Shown here: one piece after another, positions 49,408 through 59,056 of the stretch | Numbering within the stretch: position 1 is the stretch's first letter | Layout of the letters: the number at the start of each line of letters is the position of its first letter | Source of the DNA: Bacteroidia bacterium | GTDB taxonomy: Bacteria; Bacteroidota; Bacteroidia; B-17B0; Aurantibacillaceae | Reading direction: 5' to 3' | DNA: 64,000 nucleotides | Assembly (NCBI GenBank): GCA_016787445.1 | Contig: JAEUTQ010000038.1 | Location: forward strand, 1 to 64,000 | Program-made: the position numbers and the translations under genes | Notes under the pieces: model-generated | What the model saw: only the letters and a program-made list of their open reading frames with translations | What the model was told of the DNA's origin: nothing | Databases searched by the model: none

Positions 49408-51567
49408 TTATTCGAATTTAGCACGGTGATCTTCAATGTTAGCTACATCGCGCATTGCGTTGTAAACTTCATAATCAGAACGACCAACTAATGTTTGTTC
49501 AGCTTGATTTTTTGCGTCAGCCACTGTAGTTGGAACTTTTGCTTCGTTTACCGCAGAAACTGCAACAATAAACACACCATTTTCACCAATCACAGGCTTT
49601 GAAATAGCTCCTGCTTTTAATCCGCTTGCTGTTCCGATTAATGCGTCTTCGCGACCAACATTTACCACATTAAATGAAGTGAATGTTAAGTTTTCCATAT
49701 TCTCAACGCCTAAACCTAACTTAGAAGAAATCTCATCAATAGATTTTGAACCACCTGCTTTAGCAGTAAATTCTTTCATCATTTCCTGAGCCTTCTTATC
49801 GCGACGTGCTTTAACGATAACTTCTTCACGAACTTCATCCAAAGGTAAAGTACCTTTATTTCTAATTCCTGTTAAGTGCGCAACAACAAATTTATCTTTG
49901 AACTCAAACACTTGAGAAGAAACATCTCCTTTATTAGCAGCATACATCCACTTAACTAATTCCTTCGCGTTATCAAGTCCTGGTAAAGTTTTGTCGTTTT
50001 CCTTAATGTTATCAGCAATACGCTTATTTAACTTTTGTTTTTCGATAGCTTTTTCAAACAAATCAGAAGTGTTGTTTTGTCCACCGAAATCAGTAGCAAG
50101 CTTATAATATTCTTTGGTTGTTTCAGGACTAGGACCAATTAATTTGAAAATCTGAGCTACACGATAAGCAGTGTGTGAAGTTTTAGAAACATCTAACACT
50201 TCGATAATATGGTAACCAAATTGTGTTTCTACAACGCTGATGTTTCCTTTAGTTCCTTCTAAACCTGCCTTTTTAAATGGCTCAACAAATCCTTTGTTCT
50301 CATCAAACCAACCGTAATCTCCACCGTTTCCAAAAGAACCCGGATCATCACTCACTGCTTTTACATAATTAGAATCAAATACAACTTGTTTGTTTTTTAA
50401 TAAAGTTAAAATACTATCAGCCATACGTTTTGCAACAGGAGCAGTACGCGGTTGATTAGTACGGGTATCAGTTAATCCAATTAAGATGTGACGTACGCGA
50501 GCTGAATCAGCTACTTGTTTTACACCGGATAGTTTGTAAACTTTAAAGTAAGCGCCTTCGTTGTAAGGACCATAAACTGTTCCAACAGGATCTGTATAAA
50601 CTGATGAATCACGAATGATCATTGTCTTCTTTGTTAAATCACTGATGGTTACTTGTCCTTCTTCACTTTCCTGAGCTATGTAAGATGAATCTTCTTTTGC
50701 AGTTTTGGTTTTGAATTCTTCTGCAATACGCTTCATATCATTCTCAAGATTTACCATGTCTTGTTCGCTTGGAACAACATCAAAACTTACGTACTCAATT
50801 TTACGGGTAGTTTCATAACTGTTGAACTCGTATAAATGATCCTTATAATATTTATTAATATCATCTTCGTTAATCTTAACTGCTGAATCAGAAACTGCAG
50901 TGTAACGCTTCATTACAAATCCAATATTCATTTGTTTGGTTTGTTGCGCTAAAATTTCTTTTGCTTCAGCATTAGTAACATATAAACCTTTTTTTACAAG
51001 GGCTGCATACTTCTCAGCTTCACGAGATTCTGCAATACCTTGTTCTAAATTCATCCAGAAACGCTCAGCATCCGGTGTCATATTGTTCACCCACTGATTT
51101 AATTTCATTAAATCCAATGAACCATCAGGACCGGCTACTACGTCATATACACGGCCGGTATTTTTATCGGTTAATTGTTGTACAACCATTTGATGCGGGT
51201 GCACTAACATCATATCGTATAATTCATCTTCACCAACACTGATACCTACTTTTCTGTATTCAGGTTTTACAACGATTTCTGAAATAAAGGTATTCCAAAC
51301 CACTTCACCAATTTGAGAACGCATTTGCTCATCAATATTAGCGTTAGGATTGTTCTGCATAATCATTGCAGCCTGTTCGTTAACCTTATTGTTATAACGG
51401 GTATAATCGATGGTTTCTCCACCAATCACACCTACTGTTGTATTGGCTGAGCCGAATAAAGACTGGCCTGAACCCAATAAACTTTCCAAAATAAAAATTA
51501 CCAATGCTAAACCAACTAAACCAACTAATAATCCGGTTCTGCTACGAATTTGTTCGAGAATACTCAT
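49408..51567 (-). CDS. PpiD/SurA-like periplasmic peptidyl-prolyl isomerase
   Basis: A 719-residue membrane-anchored folding factor for exported proteins. The N-terminal anchor (SRTGLLVGLVGLALVIFILES) is followed by a SurA_N-like chaperone domain (YTRYNNKVNEQAAM) and a parvulin domain at mid-protein (RVRHILIG to DPGSFGNGGDYGWF and VETQFGYHIIEVLD), then a long C-terminal region with KGDVSSQVFEFKDKFVVAHL. The start is the ATG at 51567; a frame to 51591 includes eight more codons but would begin at or before the predicted transcription start. Overall layout as in PpiD. Confidence 0.93.
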   Translation of the reverse strand: MSILEQIRSRTGLLVGLVGLALVIFILESLLGSGQSLFGSANTTVGVIGGETIDYTRYNNKVNEQAAMIMQNNPNANIDEQMRSQIGEVVWNTFISEIVVKPEYRKVGISVGEDELYDMMLVHPHQMVVQQLTDKNTGRVYDVVAGPDGSLDLMKLNQWVNNMTPDAERFWMNLEQGIAESREAEKYAALVKKGLYVTNAEAKEILAQQTKQMNIGFVMKRYTAVSDSAVKINEDDINKYYKDHLYEFNSYETTRKIEYVSFDVVPSEQDMVNLENDMKRIAEEFKTKTAKEDSSYIAQESEEGQVTISDLTKKTMIIRDSSVYTDPVGTVYGPYNEGAYFKVYKLSGVKQVADSARVRHILIGLTDTRTNQPRTAPVAKRMADSILTLLKNKQVVFDSNYVKAVSDDPGSFGNGGDYGWFDENKGFVEPFKKAGLEGTKGNISVVETQFGYHIIEVLDVSKTSHTAYRVAQIFKLIGPSPETTKEYYKLATDFGGQNNTSDLFEKAIEKQKLNKRIADNIKENDKTLPGLDNAKELVKWMYAANKGDVSSQVFEFKDKFVVAHLTGIRNKGTLPLDEVREEVIVKARRDKKAQEMMKEFTAKAGGSKSIDEISSKLGLGVENMENLTFTSFNVVNVGREDALIGTASGLKAGAISKPVIGENGVFIVAVSAVNEAKVPTTVADAKNQAEQTLVGRSDYEVYNAMRDVANIEDHRAKFE

Positions 51568-51588
51568 GTTCTGTTTTTTTAAGAAGTG

Positions 51589-51596
51589 CAAAGATA
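51589..51596 (-). promoter_or_regulatory. -7 element for the PpiD-like gene
   Basis: CAAAGATA on the plus strand reads TATCTTTG on the minus strand. The predicted start near 51583-51585 leaves a leader of about 16-18 bases before the ATG at 51567, which decides between the two possible start codons. Confidence 0.6.
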
Positions 51597-51637
51597 AAAT
51601 AATTACCGAAAAACGGGCTTTTTTTGCCTAAAAAGCG

Positions 51638-52657
51638 CTAAAAATTTTCGCGAAAAGCATTGTCTTCGGCGGTAAGCGGAATCGCTCCAAAAGGCTTTTC
51701 TTCTTGTAGATAAAGAATCTCCCCTGGTTTTGGTATATAGTTGGTTTTTAAATGGTTATTTTTACAAAGCACGGATAGCTTAAGTCCATGGGTTTGTGAT
51801 ATTTGCCTTAAAGTTTCGCCCTTTTTAACCAAATGGTAAGGTTCTTTAGCCTTTTCTTTCTTAGGTTCGAGGTAAATTTTTTGACCGATCTCGATTTTAT
51901 CTCCTTTTTTGAAATCGTTATATGCCATTAATTTTTCAAGCTCTATGTCAAATTCTGTGGCTATTTTAAAAAACGAATCTCCTTCTTTGGTAAGAATAAA
52001 CCGTCCGCTATTATACTGATAAACTGTACGTAAATCCAATTCCGGATTCTTGATTTCCAGTCCCGGGAAAACCGGCTTTTCAATTAACTGATGCTTATCA
52101 AATTCGTAAAGTTTATACTTTTCGATGATATTGATGAGTCGCTTCGCGTAATTCGGATCGGTTGCATAGCCGGCTTCCTTTAGTCCATAGCACCAGGATT
52201 TATAATCGGTGAGCGGAATATCAAACAAAAACGCGTAACGAGGGCGAGTTTTCAGAAATATGGAGTGGTCGGTATAGGAAGCCAAAACTGATGTATACTT
52301 TCTAAAACATTCATTTTTTTCTTCATCATCTTTTGAATAAGAATCACCGCACCAATCCAATTTACACTTAATGCCAAAATGATTTTTCGCGTTGCGCGCT
52401 AATTCACTGTTCCCGTTATCACTTTCAAACATGGCCTGCGCTAAAACTATACTGGCCGGAATTTTATTCAGATACATTTCCTTTATCGCGTCTTCCTTAA
52501 AATGCTCAATATACTCCCTTGCGCTAAATGGTTTTGCTATCTCTTCGCTTGAACCGGCTATAAAATCTTCATCCGAAAATTTTTGTGCACGGGCACTCAA
52601 TCCGAAATTAATCAGAGAAAAGAAAATCAAATACTTTATGCTTGTGTTAAAAAACAT
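51638..52657 (-). CDS. Glucosaminidase with LysM repeats
   Basis: Secreted peptidoglycan hydrolase of 339 residues. Signal peptide MFFNTSIKYLIFFSLINFGLSARA; then a FlgJ/LytF-type glucosaminidase domain (about 45-195: PASIVLAQAMFESDNGNSEL with the catalytic Glu, NAKNHFGIKCKLDWCGDSY, FRKYTSVLASYTDHS, YATDPNYAKRLINIIEKY), and two LysM modules (~230-275, ~285-330: YHLVKKGETLRQISQTHGL). A longer frame reaching 52834 adds 59 residues without a signal and is rejected. Divergent from the S9 peptidase gene. Confidence 0.9.
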   Translation of the reverse strand: MFFNTSIKYLIFFSLINFGLSARAQKFSDEDFIAGSSEEIAKPFSAREYIEHFKEDAIKEMYLNKIPASIVLAQAMFESDNGNSELARNAKNHFGIKCKLDWCGDSYSKDDEEKNECFRKYTSVLASYTDHSIFLKTRPRYAFLFDIPLTDYKSWCYGLKEAGYATDPNYAKRLINIIEKYKLYEFDKHQLIEKPVFPGLEIKNPELDLRTVYQYNSGRFILTKEGDSFFKIATEFDIELEKLMAYNDFKKGDKIEIGQKIYLEPKKEKAKEPYHLVKKGETLRQISQTHGLKLSVLCKNNHLKTNYIPKPGEILYLQEEKPFGAIPLTAEDNAFRENF

Positions 52658-52846
52658 CAGAAGCAATATTGTATTTATTTCGGAATTAGGAATAAATGAA
52701 AGTCCACAATTTCTTTTTGTTTTATTGACATTTATAAATCCATTGTTAATGAATTGTTGACTACAATGTTTTGCTCTCCAAGAATTCCTAAATCTTAACC
52801 GTTCCCAATACCTATATTTAGTATCTTCAAACATATTTTAAATACG

Positions 52847-54946
52847 ATGCGATATCTTATTACACTCTTCACCATTACCTGCTTAGCAGCAAGTGCGCAA
52901 ACTTCGTTCAATTATCCTAAGACTAAAAAGGAGACTGTAACCGACGATTATTTCGGTACAAAAATCGCCGATCCGTATCGTTGGTTGGAAGATGATAACA
53001 GCACTGAAACTAAAGCGTGGGTGGAAGAACAAAATAAACTTACCTATTCCTATCTGGATAAAATTCCCTATCGCGCAAAAATAAAACAACGCCTTACACA
53101 AATCTGGAATTACCAGAAAGCAAGCCCTCCCTTTAAAAAGGGAGACCGCTTTTTTTGGTACAAAAATGACGGGTTACAAAACCAAAGTGTTCTCTACTCT
53201 CAAAAAGATACTTGTTGCGGTAACGGTGAAGTTTTATTGGATCCTAATACGCTATCAACGGATGGAACAATATCGCTCGCCAGCATTTCCATTTCTAAAA
53301 ACGGACAATATTTAGCCTACGGTATTTCAAAGGCGGGAAGCGATTGGGTAGAAATTCACGTGAAAGATATTTCAACCAAACAAGATTTGGTAGATGAAAT
53401 AAAATGGGTGAAGTTTTCCGGAATGTCATGGAAAGGAAACGGGTTTTATTACAGTCGTTATGATGAGCCTGTAAAAGGACAAACCTACACGGGTAAAAAC
53501 CAGTTTCACAAAGTGTATTACCACAAAGTAGGAACCACGCAAGATAAAGATGAATTAATTTATGAAGACAAAATACATCCGAATTATAACTTTGGCACGC
53601 AGGTTACCCATGATGAGCGCTTTTTAGTTTTGTATGTAAGCGAAAGCACCAGTGGTGAAATGCTAATGGTGAAAGATTTATCGATTGCGAATAGTCCGTT
53701 TACCATCATCAACGGAACTTTTGATTATGAATACGGTGTTGTGGATAATATTGGCTCTAATTTATTTGTAAGAACAAATCATGGTGCGCCAAAATATAAA
53801 TTGGTAAAAATAGATGTGAAAAAACCGCAAGGAGAAAACTGGAAAGATGTAGTTGGCGAAAAAGCAGATTTACTGGAAAGTGTGGCTTTTTGTAATGGTA
53901 AAATTTTGGGTTCTTATCTTAAAGATGTTTCGTCGCACCTTTATATGTTTGCGATGGATGGTACTTTTGAAAAAGAAATTCCATTACCGGAATTTTGCAA
54001 ACTGAACGAATTACACGCTGAACGCGCCTATAAATTCTTCACCTACTCTGTGGTTCAATTCACTTCTCCATCCAAAAATTATTATTACGACATGGCAACT
54101 AGTCAAAGTATTGAAATTTTTAAACCGCAAATAGATTTCAAATCGGAAGACTATGTGACCAAACAAGTGTTTTTTGAAAGTAAAGACGGAACTAAAATCC
54201 CAATGTTTATTACCCATAAAAAAGATTTAGTTCTAAACGGTAACAATCCTTGTTTTCTATACGGATATGGTGGATTTAACATTTCCATCACGCCTGAATT
54301 CAGAATTGATCGTGCTGTGTTTTTAGAAGCGGGCGGAATTTACTGTGTGGCCAACATGCGCGGAGGCGGAGAATACGGGGAAGAATGGCATAAGGAAGGA
54401 ACCAAATGCAAAAAACAAAATGTATTTGACGACTTCATTGCAGCTGCAAATTATCTCGTACAAAATAAATACACATCGCATCAAAAATTAGCGATACACG
54501 GCCGAAGTAATGGAGGTTTACTAATTGGCGCCGTTATGACTCAACGTCCGGATATTTGTAAAGTAGCACTTCCTACAGTAGGTGTATTAGACATGTTACG
54601 CTTTCATAAATTCACAATTGGCCGTGCCTGGAGTGTAGATTACGGTAACAGCGAAAACAAAGAAGAGTTTAATTGCTTAATTAAATATTCGCCCTTACAT
54701 AATGTGAAGAAAACCAATTATCCGGCAACGATGGTACTAACCGGGGATCACGACGACCGTGTAGTGCCTGCCCACTCCTTTAAATTTGCAGCCACATTAC
54801 AGGAAAATGCTCAAGGAGAAAATCCGGCGCTCATTCGTGTGGATATTAAAGCCGGCCATGGAGCAGGAAAACCAACATCTAAACAAATTGATGAATTTGG
54901 CGATATGTGGAGCTTTGTATTTTACAATTTAGGCATTAACTATTAG
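52847..54946 (+). CDS. Prolyl oligopeptidase (S9A) family serine peptidase
   Basis: A 699-residue exported peptidase with a signal peptide (MRYLITLFTITCLAASAQ). N-terminal beta-propeller (about 70-410, beginning DPYRWLEDDNSTETKAW) gates the C-terminal alpha/beta-hydrolase. The catalytic triad is visible: Ser in HGRSNGGLLIGAVM, Asp in TGDHDDRVVPAHSFKF, and His in IKAGHGAGKP; the oxyanion and substrate region FLYGYGGFNISITP and ANMRGGGEYGEEWHKEG precede it. Cleaves after proline in short peptides. It should be periplasmic. Confidence 0.95.
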   Translation: MRYLITLFTITCLAASAQTSFNYPKTKKETVTDDYFGTKIADPYRWLEDDNSTETKAWVEEQNKLTYSYLDKIPYRAKIKQRLTQIWNYQKASPPFKKGDRFFWYKNDGLQNQSVLYSQKDTCCGNGEVLLDPNTLSTDGTISLASISISKNGQYLAYGISKAGSDWVEIHVKDISTKQDLVDEIKWVKFSGMSWKGNGFYYSRYDEPVKGQTYTGKNQFHKVYYHKVGTTQDKDELIYEDKIHPNYNFGTQVTHDERFLVLYVSESTSGEMLMVKDLSIANSPFTIINGTFDYEYGVVDNIGSNLFVRTNHGAPKYKLVKIDVKKPQGENWKDVVGEKADLLESVAFCNGKILGSYLKDVSSHLYMFAMDGTFEKEIPLPEFCKLNELHAERAYKFFTYSVVQFTSPSKNYYYDMATSQSIEIFKPQIDFKSEDYVTKQVFFESKDGTKIPMFITHKKDLVLNGNNPCFLYGYGGFNISITPEFRIDRAVFLEAGGIYCVANMRGGGEYGEEWHKEGTKCKKQNVFDDFIAAANYLVQNKYTSHQKLAIHGRSNGGLLIGAVMTQRPDICKVALPTVGVLDMLRFHKFTIGRAWSVDYGNSENKEEFNCLIKYSPLHNVKKTNYPATMVLTGDHDDRVVPAHSFKFAATLQENAQGENPALIRVDIKAGHGAGKPTSKQIDEFGDMWSFVFYNLGINY

Positions 54947-55004
54947 GGCTGCCCCCTTGCAATTGCAGACTTATTGATGTACCTTACATTAATAATTCTG
55001 CACT

Positions 55005-57353
55005 ATGAAAAAACTTACGTTTACATTTTTATTGATTGCCGCTTGCAATCTCCTTTTTTCTCAGGTTGAAAAATACCATAAAGTAGAAATTACAGGCGCA
55101 GTAGGTATTGCCAAACAGTTATTAGATCTTGGCATCACTATCGACCATTCTGAAGTGAAGGGCGAGCAAATCACTACAGAGATTTCTGAAAGTGAAGTGG
55201 CAATATTGAAACAAAATAATATTCCGCACAAAATAATTATCAGCGATTTAGCTTCTTATTATGAAGAACGCATCAAGCAAGATTACCTCAATAAAACATT
55301 AGCGCCTGTTGACTGTAATGCGCCAACCGTTATAAAACCAAGTCGCTTTCATCTAGGAAGCATGGGGGGTTATTTCACTTTAGCAGAAATGCAAAACATT
55401 TTAGATAGCATGACCTTACTCTATCCTAATTTAATTACTGCTAAACAAGCTTTAAGTCCGCAAAGTATCGAAGGTCGTAATATTTGGTATTTAAAAATAT
55501 CAGATAATCCGGGTGTAGATGAAAATGAACCGGAAGTATTATACGACGCATTGCATCATGCCCGCGAAGCCGCATCCCTTTCACAACTTATTTTTTACAT
55601 GTGGTATTTGCTGGAGAATTATAATACCAATCCGGATATTAAATTTTTAGTAGACAACACAGAAATGTACTTCGTTCCTTGCGTTAATCCTGATGGTTAT
55701 GAATACAACCGTTCAACCAATCCGAATGGTGGTGGCATGTGGCGCAAAAACAGAAGAAATAACGGGACTACTTTTGGTGTTGACTTAAACAGAAACTATG
55801 GAGGTCATTGGGGTTATGATAATACAGGTTCCTCACCTACTCCAAGTTCGGATACGTACAGAGGCACAGCTGCATTCTCTGAACCTGAAACACAAGCCAT
55901 GCGCAATTTTTGTAATGCCCGTCAATTTAAAACAGCATTAAATGCACATACATACAGTAATCTCTTAATTTACCCGTGGGGATACATTCCTAGTTTTTAC
56001 ACCCCTGATTCAGCAACATATGTAAATTGGAGTATTTACATGTGTGAAACAAGTCGCTTTTTATATGGTACCGGCGACCAAACTGTCAATTACGTTACGA
56101 ATGGCGACAGTGATGACTGGATGTATGGAGAACAAACCAGCAAACCAAAAATTTTATCAATGACGCCGGAAGCGGGAGCTGCATCCGATGGTTTTTGGCC
56201 GGCCAGTTCGCGTATCCTTAATATTTGTAAAACAACATTCAATCAAAATTTAAATCTAGCCAAACTTGTTACCAATTTTGCGTTGGTAAAAGATGCACAA
56301 GATCATTTTTTATTTAATAACGGTTATATTAAATATGATTTACAACGCTTAGGATTAGAAAACGGAAGCTTTACTGTCTCTATCGTACCGGTAGGAACCG
56401 GAATTGCTTCCACCGGTAGCGCAAAAGTTTATCCTGCATTAACTTTAAATCAAAGTTTGACGGATTCTATTTCTTTCAACTTAAGCGGAAGTTTAACTTC
56501 AGGGCAAAACATTAAATATTTACTGGCAGTGAACAATGGTATTTATACACATTACGATACCATTACTAAAGTGTATGGTAATGCGGTAACTGTACTAAAT
56601 GATCCATGCAACACCACTACCAATTGGAATGCCGGTGGTTGGGGTGTATCAACTTCCAAATTTAAAATTGGTCCCGGCAGTATTGCTGATAGTCCGAGCG
56701 GAAATTACAGTGCCAGTCAGAACAAAAGCATTAGCTTAATTACACCTCTTAATTTAACCAATGCAACGTATGCGCACTTACAATACTTCACTAAATTTCA
56801 GTTAGAAAAAAATTACGACAAGGTGCAAATTTTCGGAAGCATAAATGGCGGCAGTACCTGGCAACCACTATGCGGAAAGTATGAAACCGCGCCGGCTTCT
56901 TTTGGCGGAACTACGCCTATGTATGACGGATTACAAGAATTATTCGTAAAAGAAGAGATGAACCTAAGCGATTATTTAGGGCAAAATTTATTAATTCGCT
57001 TCACCTTAACTTCCGATAATTTCGAAAATCAGGATGGTTTTTATTTTGACGAGTTTCTAGTACGTAAATTAATTGCTACAATAAGTGATGTAAAAGATTT
57101 AGCACTAAATGATGACATTCGCATGTTCCCTAATCCAAGTAACGGACAGATAACATTAAGCAATAAAGGAAACGAAAAATGGAGCATTGTAATTTATAAT
57201 GAGCTTGGTCAGGAAGTTTTAAATAATGTGAGTTTAGCAGAAAATGAAAGCAATCTAAAATTAGATTTAAGTGCTTTACAAAGCGGACTCTACTTTATTG
57301 AATTGAGTAACGGACAGCAAAAAACAGTTAAAAAACTGGCTTTAAACCGTTAA
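55005..57353 (+). CDS. Secreted M14 zinc carboxypeptidase with T9SS type A sorting domain
   Basis: A 782-residue extracellular metallopeptidase. Signal peptide MKKLTFTFLLIAACNLLFS; then the M14 domain (about 115-425): zinc ligands His and Glu in DALHHAREAASLSQ, DLNRNYGGHWG (substrate Arg/Asn), the third zinc His in LNAHTYSNLLIYPWG, and catalytic Glu in MTPEAGAASDGFWP. A jelly-roll-like middle region (KISLITPLNLTNA-type, from about 535) is followed by a type A T9SS sorting domain (from about 705: MFPNPSNGQITLSN to KTVKKLALNR). It should be delivered to the surface or medium by T9SS. Confidence 0.93.
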   Translation: MKKLTFTFLLIAACNLLFSQVEKYHKVEITGAVGIAKQLLDLGITIDHSEVKGEQITTEISESEVAILKQNNIPHKIIISDLASYYEERIKQDYLNKTLAPVDCNAPTVIKPSRFHLGSMGGYFTLAEMQNILDSMTLLYPNLITAKQALSPQSIEGRNIWYLKISDNPGVDENEPEVLYDALHHAREAASLSQLIFYMWYLLENYNTNPDIKFLVDNTEMYFVPCVNPDGYEYNRSTNPNGGGMWRKNRRNNGTTFGVDLNRNYGGHWGYDNTGSSPTPSSDTYRGTAAFSEPETQAMRNFCNARQFKTALNAHTYSNLLIYPWGYIPSFYTPDSATYVNWSIYMCETSRFLYGTGDQTVNYVTNGDSDDWMYGEQTSKPKILSMTPEAGAASDGFWPASSRILNICKTTFNQNLNLAKLVTNFALVKDAQDHFLFNNGYIKYDLQRLGLENGSFTVSIVPVGTGIASTGSAKVYPALTLNQSLTDSISFNLSGSLTSGQNIKYLLAVNNGIYTHYDTITKVYGNAVTVLNDPCNTTTNWNAGGWGVSTSKFKIGPGSIADSPSGNYSASQNKSISLITPLNLTNATYAHLQYFTKFQLEKNYDKVQIFGSINGGSTWQPLCGKYETAPASFGGTTPMYDGLQELFVKEEMNLSDYLGQNLLIRFTLTSDNFENQDGFYFDEFLVRKLIATISDVKDLALNDDIRMFPNPSNGQITLSNKGNEKWSIVIYNELGQEVLNNVSLAENESNLKLDLSALQSGLYFIELSNGQQKTVKKLALNR

Positions 57354-57392
57354 AAAGTAGCTTTACTAATTTTAGCTTGGTGTTCAATCATT

Positions 57393-57430
57393 AAAAAAAG
57401 GTTAAATGTTGCAAAACCAGCCTTTTTTTT
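57393..57430 (+). terminator. Possible A/T-stem terminator after the M14 gene
   Basis: AAAAAAAGG (57393-57401) can pair with CCTTTTTTT (57421-57429) around a 19-base loop. The stem is mostly A-T, so this is a weak prediction. Confidence 0.35.
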
Positions 57431-57481
57431 TAAACTTAGCTTAATATTTGTAGTCAAATAGAAAACCATAAAAATAAACAC

Positions 57482-57883
57482 ATGAAAAAAATACTTTTAA
57501 CATTAGCTGCATTTAGTGCTTTAACTTTTACAGCTGTTGCACAAAACGATGCTAAAAAAGCTGCTCAGGAAAATATGACCCCTGAACAAAGAGCTGATAA
57601 AGAAACCAAACATGCTACCGAAAAATTAGGTTTAAGTACCGATCAGGCTGCAAAGTTTAAAGTATACTCTTTAGAGAGAGCAAGAAGCAACAAAGCTTTA
57701 CGCGAACAGGCTAAAACAACCAGTAAAGAAGAAAGACCAAAATTAAAAGAACAACGCAAAGCGAATAACGATAAATTCTTCGCTAACGTTAACAGTATTT
57801 TAAACGCAGAACAACAAGTTAAGTGGGCTGAGCATAAGAAAAAAATGCAAGAGAAACAGGCAAAAAACGAAGCGCACGACTAA
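57482..57883 (+). CDS. Spy/CpxP-like (DUF4890-type) periplasmic protein
   Basis: A 133-residue protein with a signal peptide (MKKILLTLAAFSALTFTAVAQ). The mature part is entirely helical and charged, with MTPEQRADKETKHATEKLGLS, TTSKEERPKLKEQRKANND and ILNAEQQVKWAEHKKKMQEK; these resemble the LTxxQ repeats of Spy/CpxP periplasmic chaperones and the DUF4890 set. A holdase or metal-stress role is a guess from that likeness. A terminator follows immediately. Confidence 0.75.
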   Translation: MKKILLTLAAFSALTFTAVAQNDAKKAAQENMTPEQRADKETKHATEKLGLSTDQAAKFKVYSLERARSNKALREQAKTTSKEERPKLKEQRKANNDKFFANVNSILNAEQQVKWAEHKKKMQEKQAKNEAHD

Positions 57884-57901
57884 TAATTAGTTTTAATTTT
57901 G

Positions 57902-57930
57902 AAACCGCGGCTAAACACCGCGGTTTTTTA
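57902..57930 (+). terminator. Rho-independent terminator of the Spy-like gene
   Basis: Stem AAACCGCGG/CCGCGGTTT (57902-57910 with 57918-57926), seven-base loop, T run to 57929. It lies upstream of the hemW ATG, so hemW must be transcribed by read-through or from its own promoter. Confidence 0.88.
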
Positions 57931-57934
57931 TTTT

Positions 57935-59056
57935 ATGGCAGGCATTTATTTACATATTCCATTTTGCAAGCAAGCCTGTACCTATTGTGATTTTCATTTC
58001 TCCACACTTCTGAAAAACAAACCTGAATTTATAAAGGCACTTTGTAAGGAGATTGAAGTACGTAAAGACTATTTAGAAACGAATTCTATCCATAGTATTT
58101 ATTTTGGCGGAGGAACACCGAGTATATTAAGTCAGGAAGAATTACAAAGCATATTCGACACACTAAAAAAGTACTTTACCTGGGACAAACAAATTGAGAT
58201 AACCTTAGAATGCAATCCGGATGATTTAAGTAAAGAAAAATTAAAGGAATTGAAAGAGGCCGGTGTTAATCGGTTAAGTGTGGGTTTACAAAGTTTTTAT
58301 GATGACGAACTAAAATGGATGAATCGCGCGCATACCGCAAAAGAATCTGAAACCTGTATTAAAGCAGCTCAAGAAGCAGGCTTTAACAACATCACCATCG
58401 ATTTAATTTACGGTTCCAAATTTCAAACAATTGAAAGCTGGAAACAGACTTTACAAAAAGCCATTGATTTAAATGTGCAGCATATTTCTTCTTATAATTT
58501 AACCGTTGAGAAAAAAACCAAACTAGGAATTGACGTGTTGAAAGGAAAAGAAAAAGAAGTGGATGATGAGAAAAGTGCCGAGCAGTTTTTAATGATGATT
58601 GAGGTGTTAGAAAAAAACGGGTTCATTCATTATGAAATCAGCAATTTCGCCAAGCCGGGATATATCGCTGTTCACAATAGTAATTATTGGAAAGGGGAAA
58701 CGTATTTAGGATTAGGTCCATCTGCACATTCCTTTAATGGAAAAAAGCGGCAATGGAATGTAGCCAATAACAACACTTATATTAAAGCACTGAGTGAAGG
58801 TGAAACTTATTTTGAATTAGAGAATCTTAGTCCACAGAACCGATACAACGAATATGTTTTAACAGGATTACGTACAATATGGGGATGCGACATAGCTTAC
58901 ATTCAAAATAATTTAGGTGCCGAATATGTAAAGCATTTTGTTGATGAAATAGAAAAACAGAATACCTCTCTATACGAAAAAGAAAATACCGTTTATCGTC
59001 TCACTAAAAAAGGGCGATTACTCGCCGATAAAATTGCAATGGATTTGTTTGCTTAG
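57935..59056 (+). CDS. hemW: Radical SAM family haem chaperone HemW
   Basis: A 373-residue HemN-like radical SAM protein now regarded as a haem chaperone rather than a coproporphyrinogen oxidase. Seen: [20 protein letters not shown] with the C-x3-C-x2-C cluster motif, [46 protein letters not shown], and a HemW-like C-terminal domain ([20 protein letters not shown]). The shorter start at the ATG 57935 is used; the in-frame TTG at 57899 lies inside the terminator hairpin region. Convergent with der, overlapping by four bases. Confidence 0.93.
   Translation: MAGIYLHIPFCKQACTYCDFHFSTLLKNKPEFIKALCKEIEVRKDYLETNSIHSIYFGGGTPSILSQEELQSIFDTLKKYFTWDKQIEITLECNPDDLSKEKLKELKEAGVNRLSVGLQSFYDDELKWMNRAHTAKESETCIKAAQEAGFNNITIDLIYGSKFQTIESWKQTLQKAIDLNVQHISSYNLTVEKKTKLGIDVLKGKEKEVDDEKSAEQFLMMIEVLEKNGFIHYEISNFAKPGYIAVHNSNYWKGETYLGLGPSAHSFNGKKRQWNVANNNTYIKALSEGETYFELENLSPQNRYNEYVLTGLRTIWGCDIAYIQNNLGAEYVKHFVDEIEKQNTSLYEKENTVYRLTKKGRLLADKIAMDLFA

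Noticed and set aside
52658-52834. N-terminal extension of the glucosaminidase
   Set aside because: It would place a signal peptide 59 residues inside the protein, and the extension has no domain-like sequence.
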